Below, in pieces: positions 16,801 through 24,362 of a stretch of 27,100 bases of DNA. How positions within the stretch are numbered: position 1 is the stretch's first letter; the number at the start of each line of letters is the position of its first letter. Source of the stretch: Prorocentrum cordatum (Eukaryota; Sar; Dinophyceae; Prorocentrales; Prorocentraceae); the NCBI GenBank assembly GCA_963575745.1, contig CAUYUJ010008525.1:12501-39600 (forward strand), read 5' to 3'. The notes beneath the pieces were generated by a model. The model ran no database searches and was not told the origin of the DNA. It worked only from the letters and a program-made list of their open reading frames with translations. The translations under genes and the position numbers were made by a program.

Positions 16801-19143
16801 GGCTGGGTGACAATATCAGAGCACGACGAGAATATGACAAGCACCTATCGTTGGCAACCATACAACGAGAGCGACGTCTTCTTTGGCGAGGCCCCCGACA
16901 AGATCGACCCTGGTCTTACTCCTGGTCCTGATATTGACCCACTCGAGCTGGATCAAGCAAAGTACAGCGCTTTCTGTGGTGGTCGTTTGGTTTCTACCCT
17001 TCTTTCAGATAATGGGTGGTGTTCCCTCGTACAAGAAGATCTGGGACTGCTCTTGCATCGTGCCTTCGGTCCATCAGGGCACGCATGCAAACGGACCAAC
17101 TTGTACACCGATTCAACATGGATTATGCACCCCAAGAAAGGGGCCAAGAGCGCAAAACTCAAAAAGGACCCAACCCACGGCATCGACGAGCTCAACAATG
17201 CACAGAAGCGAGAAGATCTCGCCAAGGTATCAAATGTTGCTCTTGTACCGCCATTTATGCCGTGCCTCAATCGCGCGGAATACATGGGCGGCGCTACCCT
17301 CGAGCATTTGCCGACCATGATCCGCGACGGCATCATGATGTGGGCATTCTCCTTTGGCAATTATAAAGAATGGTTCAGACAGAACGACACGCCGATCGGC
17401 GAAGATTGCGTTCAATTGCCAGAGGCTGGCGGAGACACCCGCTATGGTATGGAAGAGCTGCGTAACCAGCGCACGCAGACACAGGAGAGCCGTACCACAG
17501 CTATTCTCAACAACCAGTGGGAGTGCACCGTCGAGCAGCGCAACAGGATCAAGACGATCCGCGAGGCCAGAGGCCTCATGTTACACAGCGACAATGCCTC
17601 TATCAAAAAGTGGCGCGAGTTAAACGAGGTCATCTGGAACTACTGGGCCAATGATTTTCCTGCATATGTGAAACAACGACATTATTGCAGGGGCCTCAAT
17701 GCCATGGTGGTATGGAGCGCGAATGACATCGCATGTGCCAACCACGGACAGAACACCGTGGACATGCGTCGACACCAAGATCGCGCACCTACTGCCGTAT
17801 ATGAGCTCCAGAAAATGGAATGTGAGGGTGGCGTCCCGACGCTCATGCCAGTACACGTACAAGTGGATGTATCACGTATTGTCGATGTGATGCAGTATTT
17901 CCGCTGCCCCACGGTCATGGGGCCTGGCAAAGCAGCACAGTGGGGCGTACACCCGAACTTTGATTACCACGCGGACGATCTGATCAGGATTATGCAAAAT
18001 CGTGGTATTACTGTTCTTCCATCAGACCACTGGGTTGAAGCGTACGATAGAACTACCCCACAGGCTTGGCATGCAAAACAGAACAACCATAACATGGCGA
18101 TGTTTACGACACAGTTCTGCGACGCAGTATGCTATCGTAACTTCTGCGCTTTGATTCAGTCACTGCCCTCTCAGCCGTACCCGTTCAGGCCGCCCATGCT
18201 GACTCCCGTCGCGGACGAGCAGGCCCACACACAGGCCAAGGAGATCATGGCGGCTCTCGAATTCAGAGAGAAGATGACAAATGAATGGGAGAGAGACCTC
18301 AGCCTCACGACGCTGATGACACAGACGGCAGGCGAGATGGCTCATTGTGCGTGGATGGCATCATGTGCCGATGGTACGCTGCCGGCAGCACTGCCTGCTA
18401 ACGCAGGCGACACAAGCGTACCTATTCCTGGAATTCCGATACGGACACCAGCACTTGATCCTCGCGAGCCGAACAAGGCTATCCCTGTTAATGATCCATT
18501 TAGTCTTGCATACGACGACTTATTCCAATACCTCTTACTGTTGATCAACGACTACCCTGGGGCATGGGCATCCTGGGATTCAGTCGAGAAACAAGAGCTC
18601 CTCCACCCCAAGACCATTAAACCGGCTGAAGATGCACATGTTGTTACTTGGGTTGTGTTCGAGCAGTTTCTACAACGGAATACCGAATTAGATGGTGACG
18701 ATAACGCGACCAGATCACGACTCATTGCAGAAAACAACAGGTTGACATCTCACTGCATCGGCCATGCTGCCGAGAACGAGCAGACCATCGAAGCATGCAA
18801 AACATTCTTCAGACAGAATGCACTGGATCGCGTGGCATTGGGATGCGATCCTGATGTTCCGACTTCCGTGTGGCGCGCGACAGCCGATGCGGAACAGCCA
18901 GCACCACCAGGCCCATTGCCTGAGCCACTGCAACCTGGCCCGCAATCGATAGCCGTGCCAAAGTCATCGACTCCTGGACCACCCCTACACCATACGCCAG
19001 CAGACCAGCAGCCAGCAGTTCAGCTCCCGAAAGCCGAGGCAGTACCGATCCCTGACGACGGCACTGACCTAGATGCCATGGAGCTGGAGGCGACTCCTGC
19101 CGAAGAGGAATCTTCTCCACACGAGATGAATTTATTGTCATAG
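13888..19143 (+). CDS. RT C-terminus, RNase H and unknown accessory region
   Basis: The frame re-enters RT at SVYVGDFKLAGP. The catalytic block is YVGD (13894-13905), not YVDD, so one metal-binding Asp is lost by what looks like an A-to-G change. A Ser/Arg/Pro-rich spacer is followed by the copia connection (KILYLARCCRFDLL, RLHRLICYI) and RNase H: D in FFTDASFAD (14695), E in SSTESEIVAL (14830), D in LEDNQAAI (15196), THRINLD and QIADMMTKNF. All RNase H acids are present, with an ~80-residue Lys/Pro-rich insert between the second and third. Copia elements normally end about here (~15420). This one runs on for another ~1,240 codons of globular but unrecognised protein. A Met at 15862 (gcgaaaATGagc) could mark a former separate start. 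Near 17580-18080, HSDNAS, WSANDI and SDHWVEAY..WH recall SGNH hydrolase blocks, weakly. The tail from ~18880 is Pro-rich. It ends at TAG 19141-19143, with the same frame open beyond. Confidence 0.85.
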   Translation, partial: SVYVGDFKLAGPAHNLQAGWDYIRKSGIESDPPTPYSQYLGCGQQAYEVPRNIFDKRMSTIRPMLPVHNEKDHNTAKQVRGIRHDMLGFTDQCIERYLECASKRAQGPGSRRKRSDSPRTSRSKSPASSGSVARPTSVLNARPRSSSPAKSVDTTSTTTDPIPVTYDDLPDAEFPGIEDTSFTDSDYSDEGVLGQDAASVLMKILYLARCCRFDLLHPVCMLAREITKWNTTCDKRLHRLICYIKTTRTHCLHGWIGDSSDKLPIMFFTDASFADCITSSKSTAGVLAALVGPNTFFPVNAVCKKQTVVSHSSTESEIVALDSALRLEGLPLLSFWEAVVGVANTCKEKNTCLSCQGRADTAMCPTLAAKKKYKPSPRKAPPTRGSSPSRRQLPLKTELPTPPKRRTISHEGTVLHVDPEPAQEISSPKVRLIVLEDNQAAIKIAQKGRAPAPRHLHRTHRINLDWICETCQLEHIELKYVGTKEQIADMMTKNFAPKKADLWRDLLEHSLIFPAAPAQCPPKKPWKPLRGPRRPDGLHHVAEPPKLDGCPEVCNILLTEKERWDEVGSECGFRCVGQANHEGIRACMYHIGAPAAAIAPRTPRSRARSPHGRHPRHPPSPPQDAERSRTLSVRSCRSNFTTRAIKLTGVLFAACEAKMSEIGSNPDTPIHEMDQAQPLHFIGWPIGCDAEYDPNAKDDRVGFTYHAQTGRPRDPDDGYIYVHQRRADRSADFDLRVPDESTIREIARSASADVKSWISDAGGSVGGNANYEYSAFTAAPWLSFMRAMCMLSSLFNRNPSAQESVRGLHDHLNAVTPGAHRKSPPMDLTTMILRTEWMMIHNDWSKIGSALLGQYAEDSVQDTKYYYGNGLCAPSDVYSNGLTTPCHAPKLERATAKLPTRPPGIARTSDTSGHIGHTVEDNLVTNMRAFSDINQTRKFRRKLSTWLTARGGFGGIGSYPKTVATPSDRPEGWVTISEHDENMTSTYRWQPYNESDVFFGEAPDKIDPGLTPGPDIDPLELDQAKYSAFCGGRLVSTLLSDNGWCSLVQEDLGLLLHRAFGPSGHACKRTNLYTDSTWIMHPKKGAKSAKLKKDPTHGIDELNNAQKREDLAKVSNVALVPPFMPCLNRAEYMGGATLEHLPTMIRDGIMMWAFSFGNYKEWFRQNDTPIGEDCVQLPEAGGDTRYGMEELRNQRTQTQESRTTAILNNQWECTVEQRNRIKTIREARGLMLHSDNASIKKWRELNEVIWNYWANDFPAYVKQRHYCRGLNAMVVWSANDIACANHGQNTVDMRRHQDRAPTAVYELQKMECEGGVPTLMPVHVQVDVSRIVDVMQYFRCPTVMGPGKAAQWGVHPNFDYHADDLIRIMQNRGITVLPSDHWVEAYDRTTPQAWHAKQNNHNMAMFTTQFCDAVCYRNFCALIQSLPSQPYPFRPPMLTPVADEQAHTQAKEIMAALEFREKMTNEWERDLSLTTLMTQTAGEMAHCAWMASCADGTLPAALPANAGDTSVPIPGIPIRTPALDPREPNKAIPVNDPFSLAYDDLFQYLLLLINDYPGAWASWDSVEKQELLHPKTIKPAEDAHVVTWVVFEQFLQRNTELDGDDNATRSRLIAENNRLTSHCIGHAAENEQTIEACKTFFRQNALDRVALGCDPDVPTSVWRATADAEQPAPPGPLPEPLQPGPQSIAVPKSSTPGPPLHHTPADQQPAVQLPKAEAVPIPDDGTDLDAMELEATPAEEESSPHEMNLLS

Positions 19144-19725
19144 CAGGGCAGCTGCGAGCGTTCCATGTATGAGGACATCAGCCAGGTCGGGATGTTCGAT
19201 AACGCATGCACTATTCGAGAGTGGAAGCTAAAAGCAGGCATCAAGGACGACCATCCATACGTTTGTCCAGTATTGCGGGGTACGTCCGCGGTCAATGGAT
19301 TCGCCTGCCTGGAAAACGACGAATGGTACGACCAACTGCAACACGACGATTGTGTGATTGCTCACGCCCCTGATATTGCACAGTCTGGGTGCTTTCCAGA
19401 ATGGAAGTGGATATCGTTACCAAATTACGACGACGTACGTTATGGTCCCGGGTTACTTGATGATGAGTGGCTAGGAGAAGCCAAATACATGAGCAAAGAC
19501 ATCACGACGATGTTACGCCACGAGATCCACTACAAAAAGTTCTATATCAATCAATTGCACGATAGACGTATCAACATTTGGACGAAGACAACAGATCGTG
19601 AATGGAAGATTCCAAGTAATTGGAAACCCTTTTCAGGAGATGGTCTAATGGAAATTCGGCGAACGCAAAAACCACAACGGACCATCCATGGACGCGGCCG
19701 TGTCGCACTTCAAGAAAGATGGTGA
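19144..19725 (+). CDS. Accessory protein with Tpt1/KptA N-terminal lobe (partial)
   Basis: This is the same frame as the preceding segment, separated from it only by TAG 19141-19143; the sequence could run straight through a former CAG. The first ~110 residues (from MYEDISQVGMFDN, ATG at 19165) are unrecognised and rich in acidic and aromatic residues. Then YMSKDITTMLRHEI (19486-19527) matches the opening block of Tpt1/KptA RNA 2'-phosphotransferases (consensus LSK-LSyLLRH), whose Arg-His pair is catalytic. Here R is codon 19516 and H is codon 19519. The frame is lost between about 19649 and 19723. The remaining domain continues in the overlapping frame from 19649. Confidence 0.7.
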   Translation, partial: QGSCERSMYEDISQVGMFDNACTIREWKLKAGIKDDHPYVCPVLRGTSAVNGFACLENDEWYDQLQHDDCVIAHAPDIAQSGCFPEWKWISLPNYDDVRYGPGLLDDEWLGEAKYMSKDITTMLRHEIHYKKFYINQLHDRRINIWTKTTDREWKIPSNWKPFSGDGLMEIRRTQKPQRTIHGRGRVALQERW

Positions 19726-20336
19726 GAAAGATGGATATACCGATTGGAACGATTATTACCCGATCTTCATACTTCGTGCGTTCCAGAAACACATTGACCC
19801 GCAGAAAGATACGATCGAGATATACGCCAAACCAATCCCCGAGGGAGGTGATCCCAGCTGTTTCGATTGGAACAGCGTTATTGCCATTCGATGTGTTGGA
19901 GGCCACAGTTGCGTCAACCCACTTTCCAAACCATGGAATATGGGCTGGGAGAGCCTACAATGGACAGACGTGAAATCTCTCCACCACGGCACGACACTCC
20001 GTGCTTGGCGCAACATCCTCAAGACAGGGATCATTCCAGGCTACGTCGATCCATCTTCTCAGAGAGACAAGCATCATAAACCATCACAACGCACGGAGGC
20101 ATTCTTCAGTTCCAGCACATATCTAGACAATGCCCAGAAGAATCCCCACACCTCGGTAGAGTCATACAAGTTCAATCACTACAAGAACGAGGTCGAGCTG
20201 GTGATCAACATGTAGATCGCCACAAAAGCTGGTTGCAGATTTTGGTTGGGCGCTCACGGCGCTATTATGACAGAGGACGTGGTTCCAGCAGCGGCAGTCA
20301 TTGCAATTCGCCGTCTTCAACCACGCCACGTGCGCG
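19486..20336 (+). other. Composite Tpt1/KptA-like domain inside the retroelement
   Basis: Across one frame change (~19.65-19.72 kb) and one TAG (20213), five Tpt1 blocks appear in family order and plausible spacing. They are MLRH (19510), IRCVGGHS (19886-19909), HHGT (19982-19993), ELVIN..IATKAGCRFW (~20195-20250), and GAHGAIMTEDVVPAAAVIA (20252-20308). The last corresponds to the family's NGVILT-G-vPPkY block. Matching both lobes in order is hard to explain by chance. I recognised this by motif, not by a profile search. Its place, within a retrotransposon reading track between RNase H and the 3' LTR, is not one I know from the literature. Confidence 0.78.
19649..20215 (+). CDS. Tpt1/KptA-like RNA 2'-phosphotransferase, central part
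   Basis: This frame opens after a TAA at 19646. It carries AIRCVGGHS (R at 19889, H at 19904), equivalent to IRAxQGHS of Tpt1, then 25 residues on LHHGTTLRAWRNILKTGIIPG, equivalent to HGT...I...GL. Next come QRTEAFFSSS, in place of RxHIHLA, with the Arg kept but the HxH lost, and NEVELVIN, equivalent to the strand before ID...A. A TAG at 20213-20215 interrupts that strand and the same frame resumes at once. Known Tpt1 uses NAD+ to remove the 2'-phosphate left at a tRNA splice junction, via an ADP-ribosylated intermediate. The gap between LRH and IR..GHS is ~125 residues, longer than usual, so an insert is likely. Whether the ancestral domain was active is inference. Confidence 0.75.
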   Translation, partial: WKFGERKNHNGPSMDAAVSHFKKDGEKDGYTDWNDYYPIFILRAFQKHIDPQKDTIEIYAKPIPEGGDPSCFDWNSVIAIRCVGGHSCVNPLSKPWNMGWESLQWTDVKSLHHGTTLRAWRNILKTGIIPGYVDPSSQRDKHHKPSQRTEAFFSSSTYLDNAQKNPHTSVESYKFNHYKNEVELVINM

Positions 20337-21088
20337 GCCAGCAGATATGGCCGGAGGGCCCTCCCTGGGACTACCCGCCATTGGCCGCGAGACAGCCATT
20401 GAGCAAGTACGAAATTTGCGCCTATCTTCCTGGAGAGGAGTTCATCGATAACCCTCCTGGGATTACACCAGCCAACACGGATCAGGACATGGATCAGCAG
20501 CCAAGGGCGCCGTCAGCATCAGCATCTTCGGCTCAGCGACCGATTGCCCCTCAGCTGGGGGCAACCCCTGCTGGCCGCATATCTGGAGCCGACGCCTTGG
20601 ATGAACAAATGGTCCGTGCTATGATCGACGACGCCGATCACAAAGCAGATGATAAAGAATGGTTAATTGCTCTGTCATACTGCCGAGAGGCTCTTCGACC
20701 CATTACATCAAAGATTACACAAAAAGATTGGGATCGTCGGCCTACATGTAATGATGTTCGCATGGGTGACTTCATTGTCACCAAGAATTGGGGATCTACC
20801 AATTGTTATCGTTACGACAATCACTACCCCAAGGGCAATCACAAAACCAAGGTCCTCATGAACAAGGGCCACATATACGGCCCAATCATTCATTTCGGAG
20901 TCTTTGACAAGTTCTTTGCGGTACAGACACCTGTCCTCAACTACGGTTTACGATGGGTAAACATATGGTACAATGACAAAAGCATGCCCCTCAAGGGCGT
21001 TGTCTTTGCTTTACCAATTCGTGCCGACAAACATGCCATTTACCCGACACATGAATACTGCCCTGCAAGGACCATCCTCATGCCGTGA
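20216..21088 (+). CDS. Accessory region: Tpt1 end plus unknown domain
   Basis: This is the same frame as the preceding segment after TAG 20213; the first in-frame ATG is 20267 (ATGACAGAGGAC). It opens with the last Tpt1 block (GAIMTEDVVPAA) and then has a linker rich in Pro, Ala and Ser. The second half is a globular stretch I do not recognise (RMGDFIVTKNWGST, GHIYGPIIHFGVF, LRWVNIWYNDKSM, GVVFALPIRADKHA). It closes at TGA 21086-21088 just after ARTILMP. The neighbouring frame then picks up with DKIFQHKTDGDLPYLG, so a one-base change near 21080 broke a continuous protein. Confidence 0.6.
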   Translation: MATKAGCRFWLGAHGAIMTEDVVPAAAVIAIRRLQPRHVRGQQIWPEGPPWDYPPLAARQPLSKYEICAYLPGEEFIDNPPGITPANTDQDMDQQPRAPSASASSAQRPIAPQLGATPAGRISGADALDEQMVRAMIDDADHKADDKEWLIALSYCREALRPITSKITQKDWDRRPTCNDVRMGDFIVTKNWGSTNCYRYDNHYPKGNHKTKVLMNKGHIYGPIIHFGVFDKFFAVQTPVLNYGLRWVNIWYNDKSMPLKGVVFALPIRADKHAIYPTHEYCPARTILMP

Positions 21089-21752
21089 CAAAATATTTCA
21101 GCACAAAACAGATGGTGATCTGCCATATCTTGGTATGCCGAGCATTTATAAGCCACGTATCCCACGTGCAGAGACCAGACGGCCCGCTCCTCGGACACCC
21201 GATCCCGAAGAGCTGGTGGCCACACCTGCCGAGGACACCGCTCCCGCGGACGATGGACCCCAACAAACGGCAGGCCAATCTGACGAACCTCTGGTTACCG
21301 TTATTGTGGATATATCAAACATACCACTCACTGCCGAAGAAAAAGCGGCAAACGACAATATGAAAGCAGATCTATCAGCAGAGATCCAAGCAGATGAGCA
21401 CGTCGACGCGAGCATCCTCGACAACGTTATTGACCCGCCAGAAGACTTCCTCAATCACCCCGACTACGACCCAGAAGATCACACAAGGTGGACCAGACAA
21501 TCATACGACCACAGCATATACCGCTGGGTGTCGGCGCTTTTGGTGGACTCACCTATGATAAGGATGAAGCAAATCATTGAGGTGCACGCTGGCGTGGACA
21601 GATCTGCGGTGGATAGAGTACAGTCGTACTTACAATTCGACGTTCAATTCGGATCCAAAGCGTGGAACGCAGAGAAATATTACTTGGATTATAATCATAC
21701 CCACAAATGGGCACGCGACTTACCAATTTGCAGTGCAGATCGCTTTTTTTTT
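21084..21752 (+). CDS. Accessory region, acidic linker and unknown domain
   Basis: The polyprotein continues here in a third frame: DKIFQHKTDGDLPYLG, then an acidic Pro/Thr/Asp-rich linker (21170-21480) and a globular stretch (YRWVSALLVDSPMIRMKQ, then FDVQFGSKAWNAEKYY). No family is recognised. At a run of nine T (21744-21752) this frame loses sense and the next one becomes coding-like (FKKFVHYLGPETIEE). The break is therefore placed at the homopolymer. Start and end are set by those two breaks, not by codons. Confidence 0.55.
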
Positions 21753-23674
21753 CTTTCAAAAAGTTTGTGCACTACCTGGGCCCAGAGACCATCGAGGAGT
21801 CGACGACAGGCGTCTTTCAATGGATCTCCAAAGTGTATCAAAACATACTGCTGGACAGTATTGCGGAGCTCCGTGGCTTCACAAAACATGCTATCCATCA
21901 GAAACACCCCGCACTCCAAACGTTGCGCGATCTATTTACACATTGCATCAACACATTCGGCAATCCAGGCTTCCCCGTATGGACGGAGCCGGTGGAAACA
22001 CCTGCCGCGCCACGTGACCCGGGCGCGGGGCAGGACATTCCCCAGGACCCAGGCAGCATTGCATCCGCAGCTCCTGATCAAGAAACAATGGTACGGATCA
22101 TAGCCGAGCAGACGGGAGTAAACCGCGAGGAGGGCGACAACGAGTCCGCCTTGCAGGAGGAAGCTCGCCGTCTCCGCACTGAGAACGTATGCCATGGTGA
22201 TACTGAGGATGCGGACAACGACACGACAGAGCGCATAGGACTGCCAGGGGAAAGGTTGTCTAGGATCGAGATCGAGGGATTGAGTAGATCAATCGCTTCC
22301 CGACCGAATGCTGAGATCAACCGCGATGCCGTGGATCAGATCGGCCGCAGTCTTGCTCATGGTCGTGATACTCGCTGGGGATCTCGTGAGCACCTCACGA
22401 CTGAGGGGGCCCCAGAAGCTATCCAGCATGATATCCCGCGATGTCGGAATTGCGATCGCACCTTATCCCTAGGGATCGTTACAGGTGATGGTACCCTTTG
22501 TGACATCTGCTGGCAGTACACCGTATCTGTAGGTGCTACGGGTAAGAGTACCGCCGTCCAGAGCGACCTAGCATACCTCCAGAAGCTGACCAACTGGATC
22601 AGGACGACGCTCTCCCAGGACGACATCACGAGGTACCTGAGAGACGGAGCGCAAGTCATCATGACGGGCAGGCGCTCATTTCCAGGTAATGAGAAAGACG
22701 CGCTGAGGAGAATGGCAAATTCCTCTAGGAAGAGGTATGAGAGGTGGGTCGACTCTGGCCGCCCTCCTGCACACGAATGCAGACTGATGGGCGAGGCTGA
22801 AGACGACAGACCTCTATACTATCCATATGCCAATCTCGTTCAGCGTTTTCTCAATGATTTGAAGTTCCACCACCGCATGACAGGCGCTCGCGTTAACGTG
22901 GGCAAGAAGGCCTGGAACGTGGACGACATGCGTGATGCATGTGAGATCCTCGAGACCAGCATCAGGACAGGACAAGCTGGTCGGAAGAAATGGTGGTTGA
23001 ACGAAGGCAGACTCGACAGACAAACGCGGCAAGCTCGCGGACTTGTCACGATTGCCCTCCCCAGAGGGGATGGCACCCGTGAGAAAGTCACGCAGCGCAA
23101 GCTTGCTGCGCTTGCTCACGAGTTGTTGGGTTCTGCCGATCCGACATACACCGGCCTGGGAGAGAGAATCGATCACGGAAGGGGGGTTGATTCAGGGATG
23201 AGAACCGATCCGATCGAACCTGATACACACTCCCAGCACTCTGATGATGCCATGGAGCCGCGCCATCCGCCGCCGCCGCGCCCTGCCCCTGGCGATGCTG
23301 CACGGTCCAGCGCCTCTGGCGCGGCGGGCCACATGCCCGCGGGGCCGCGCGGCACTGCAGCGCGGCGGCAGGATAGCGACGACAGCTACAGACCTCGCGC
23401 CAAGAGGGCGCGCACGACAGACTACGCCGCCTGGTGGCGCGACGACCTTGAGGACAGTCATTGGGGCCTCAGGCATTGGAGCTACTACATCAACTGCTGG
23501 ATTTACATCGCGCTCAATAACGACGAGTTCGTATACGTCCGCGACATCCAGTGCAACAAGTGGTTTCGCCACTGGATCCCGAGGACATCTTGGGGGGCGT
23601 TCGCGACGAGCTACGTGGCGCACGATGGCCGCAGGATGTGGGACCGCAGGTTCTACGAGAACGGCAGCAAGTAG
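21707..23674 (+). CDS. Accessory C-terminal part with zinc ribbon
   Basis: The useful part begins at the T9 run (~21745); upstream codons are out of frame. Residues FVHYLGPETIEESTTGV onward are helical. An acidic linker (~21980-22380) follows. Then a CX2C-X15-CX2C zinc ribbon is seen with Cys codons at 22442, 22451, 22499 and 22508 (CRNC ... CDIC). After it comes a basic helical stretch (22560-23120: RRMANSSRKRYERWVD, GRKKWWLNEG) that could bind nucleic acid, and a GC-rich low-complexity segment (23240-23420). The C-terminus is aromatic-rich (AWWRDDL, HWSYYINCWIYI, KWFRHWIPRTSWGAF) and ends at TAG 23672-23674. No known family is recognised. It is the last coding segment before the 3' noncoding region. 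Confidence 0.65.
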   Translation: MGTRLTNLQCRSLFFSFKKFVHYLGPETIEESTTGVFQWISKVYQNILLDSIAELRGFTKHAIHQKHPALQTLRDLFTHCINTFGNPGFPVWTEPVETPAAPRDPGAGQDIPQDPGSIASAAPDQETMVRIIAEQTGVNREEGDNESALQEEARRLRTENVCHGDTEDADNDTTERIGLPGERLSRIEIEGLSRSIASRPNAEINRDAVDQIGRSLAHGRDTRWGSREHLTTEGAPEAIQHDIPRCRNCDRTLSLGIVTGDGTLCDICWQYTVSVGATGKSTAVQSDLAYLQKLTNWIRTTLSQDDITRYLRDGAQVIMTGRRSFPGNEKDALRRMANSSRKRYERWVDSGRPPAHECRLMGEAEDDRPLYYPYANLVQRFLNDLKFHHRMTGARVNVGKKAWNVDDMRDACEILETSIRTGQAGRKKWWLNEGRLDRQTRQARGLVTIALPRGDGTREKVTQRKLAALAHELLGSADPTYTGLGERIDHGRGVDSGMRTDPIEPDTHSQHSDDAMEPRHPPPPRPAPGDAARSSASGAAGHMPAGPRGTAARRQDSDDSYRPRAKRARTTDYAAWWRDDLEDSHWGLRHWSYYINCWIYIALNNDEFVYVRDIQCNKWFRHWIPRTSWGAFATSYVAHDGRRMWDRRFYENGSK

Positions 23675-24351
23675 TGAGTCGGCCGCAGGGCCCGCCGCTC
23701 AAAAGGCTTGAACTTCATTGTAATCCAAGTTCGCCTTGAGCGGTGGCTATTATATACTTCTAGGCCACTTCACTATACAACACAAGTGGCCACACATACA
23801 AACATTTTTTGCGATGGCCAAGGCAGCCTCCTAAGGAGCAACGCCAACGGGAGTCGCCATATAGAGAATTTACATACATGCAACTCTCGTGTTCATCAAC
23901 GCGACCTTTCGTCTGGCCAGACATTTGCTTTGATATATTGATGCGTGTTGTAACACGATCGTGTTCATCAACGCGACCTTTGATTGCATATTCTTTACAG
24001 TCTAACTCCATTGCGTTGAGAATGATCTGACAGCTGGTGGCAACACCTGCCTCGCATAGGCGAGGCAGATTACAAGTTGCTATAACGTGCTCAGATCCTC
24101 TTTCTCCGCCCACCCGTGTCTCATTCTTTCCCGCCCTCGAGTGCCGAAGCGTTTTGGGGGGCGCACCGAGGGGGCACCAAAGCGTGCTTGGCGAAGAAAT
24201 AGGGACCCAGGGTGTTCCTTCTTACCTTACTTTGCAGCTGAGGCTATACTGACTTTGCGCTCAGCTGCCTGCAGACCTGAGGATTGAAGGAGTAAAAGGG
24301 TGACGGATTCTTTTCCTTTGTTCCCGAGTCCTACCTTCGCGGGCGGGATTC
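23675..24351 (+). other. 3' noncoding region of the element with hairpins and repeats
   Basis: No reading frame here resembles the upstream protein. It contains a stem GGCCACTT/AAGTGGCC (23763-23770 with 23784-23791, 13-nt loop). A 23-bp direct repeat starting TCGTGTTCATCAACGCG lies at 23887-23909 and 23959-23981, 72 bp apart. A 9-bp perfect hairpin CTGCCTCGC-ATAG-GCGAGGCAG spans 24047-24068. Such structures could serve RNA 3'-end formation or packaging, but that is inference. Confidence 0.6.
24047..24068. repeat. Perfect 9-bp hairpin, 4-nt loop
   Basis: CTGCCTCGC at 24047-24055 and GCGAGGCAG at 24060-24068 are exact reverse complements around ATAG. It is in the 3' noncoding part of the retrotransposon. 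Confidence 0.75.
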
Positions 24352-24362
24352 GGGACGGGGTG
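24352..24362 (+). promoter_or_regulatory. Candidate polypurine tract
   Basis: A G-rich purine run (GGGACGGGG) followed by TG lies just upstream of the 3' LTR, where plus-strand DNA synthesis of LTR elements is primed. Assignment is by position and composition only. Confidence 0.5.

Noticed and set aside
19141-20215. TAG reassigned as a sense codon
   Set aside because: Two TAGs sit in otherwise open frames, but the element is decayed by other frameshifts and a TAA, and TAG also ends the last accessory segment, so simple mutation suffices.
15860-23674. Envelope-like gene of a retrovirus-type element
   Set aside because: No signal peptide, transmembrane helix or fusion-type hydrophobic segment is visible, and the recognised domains are RNA enzyme and zinc ribbon.
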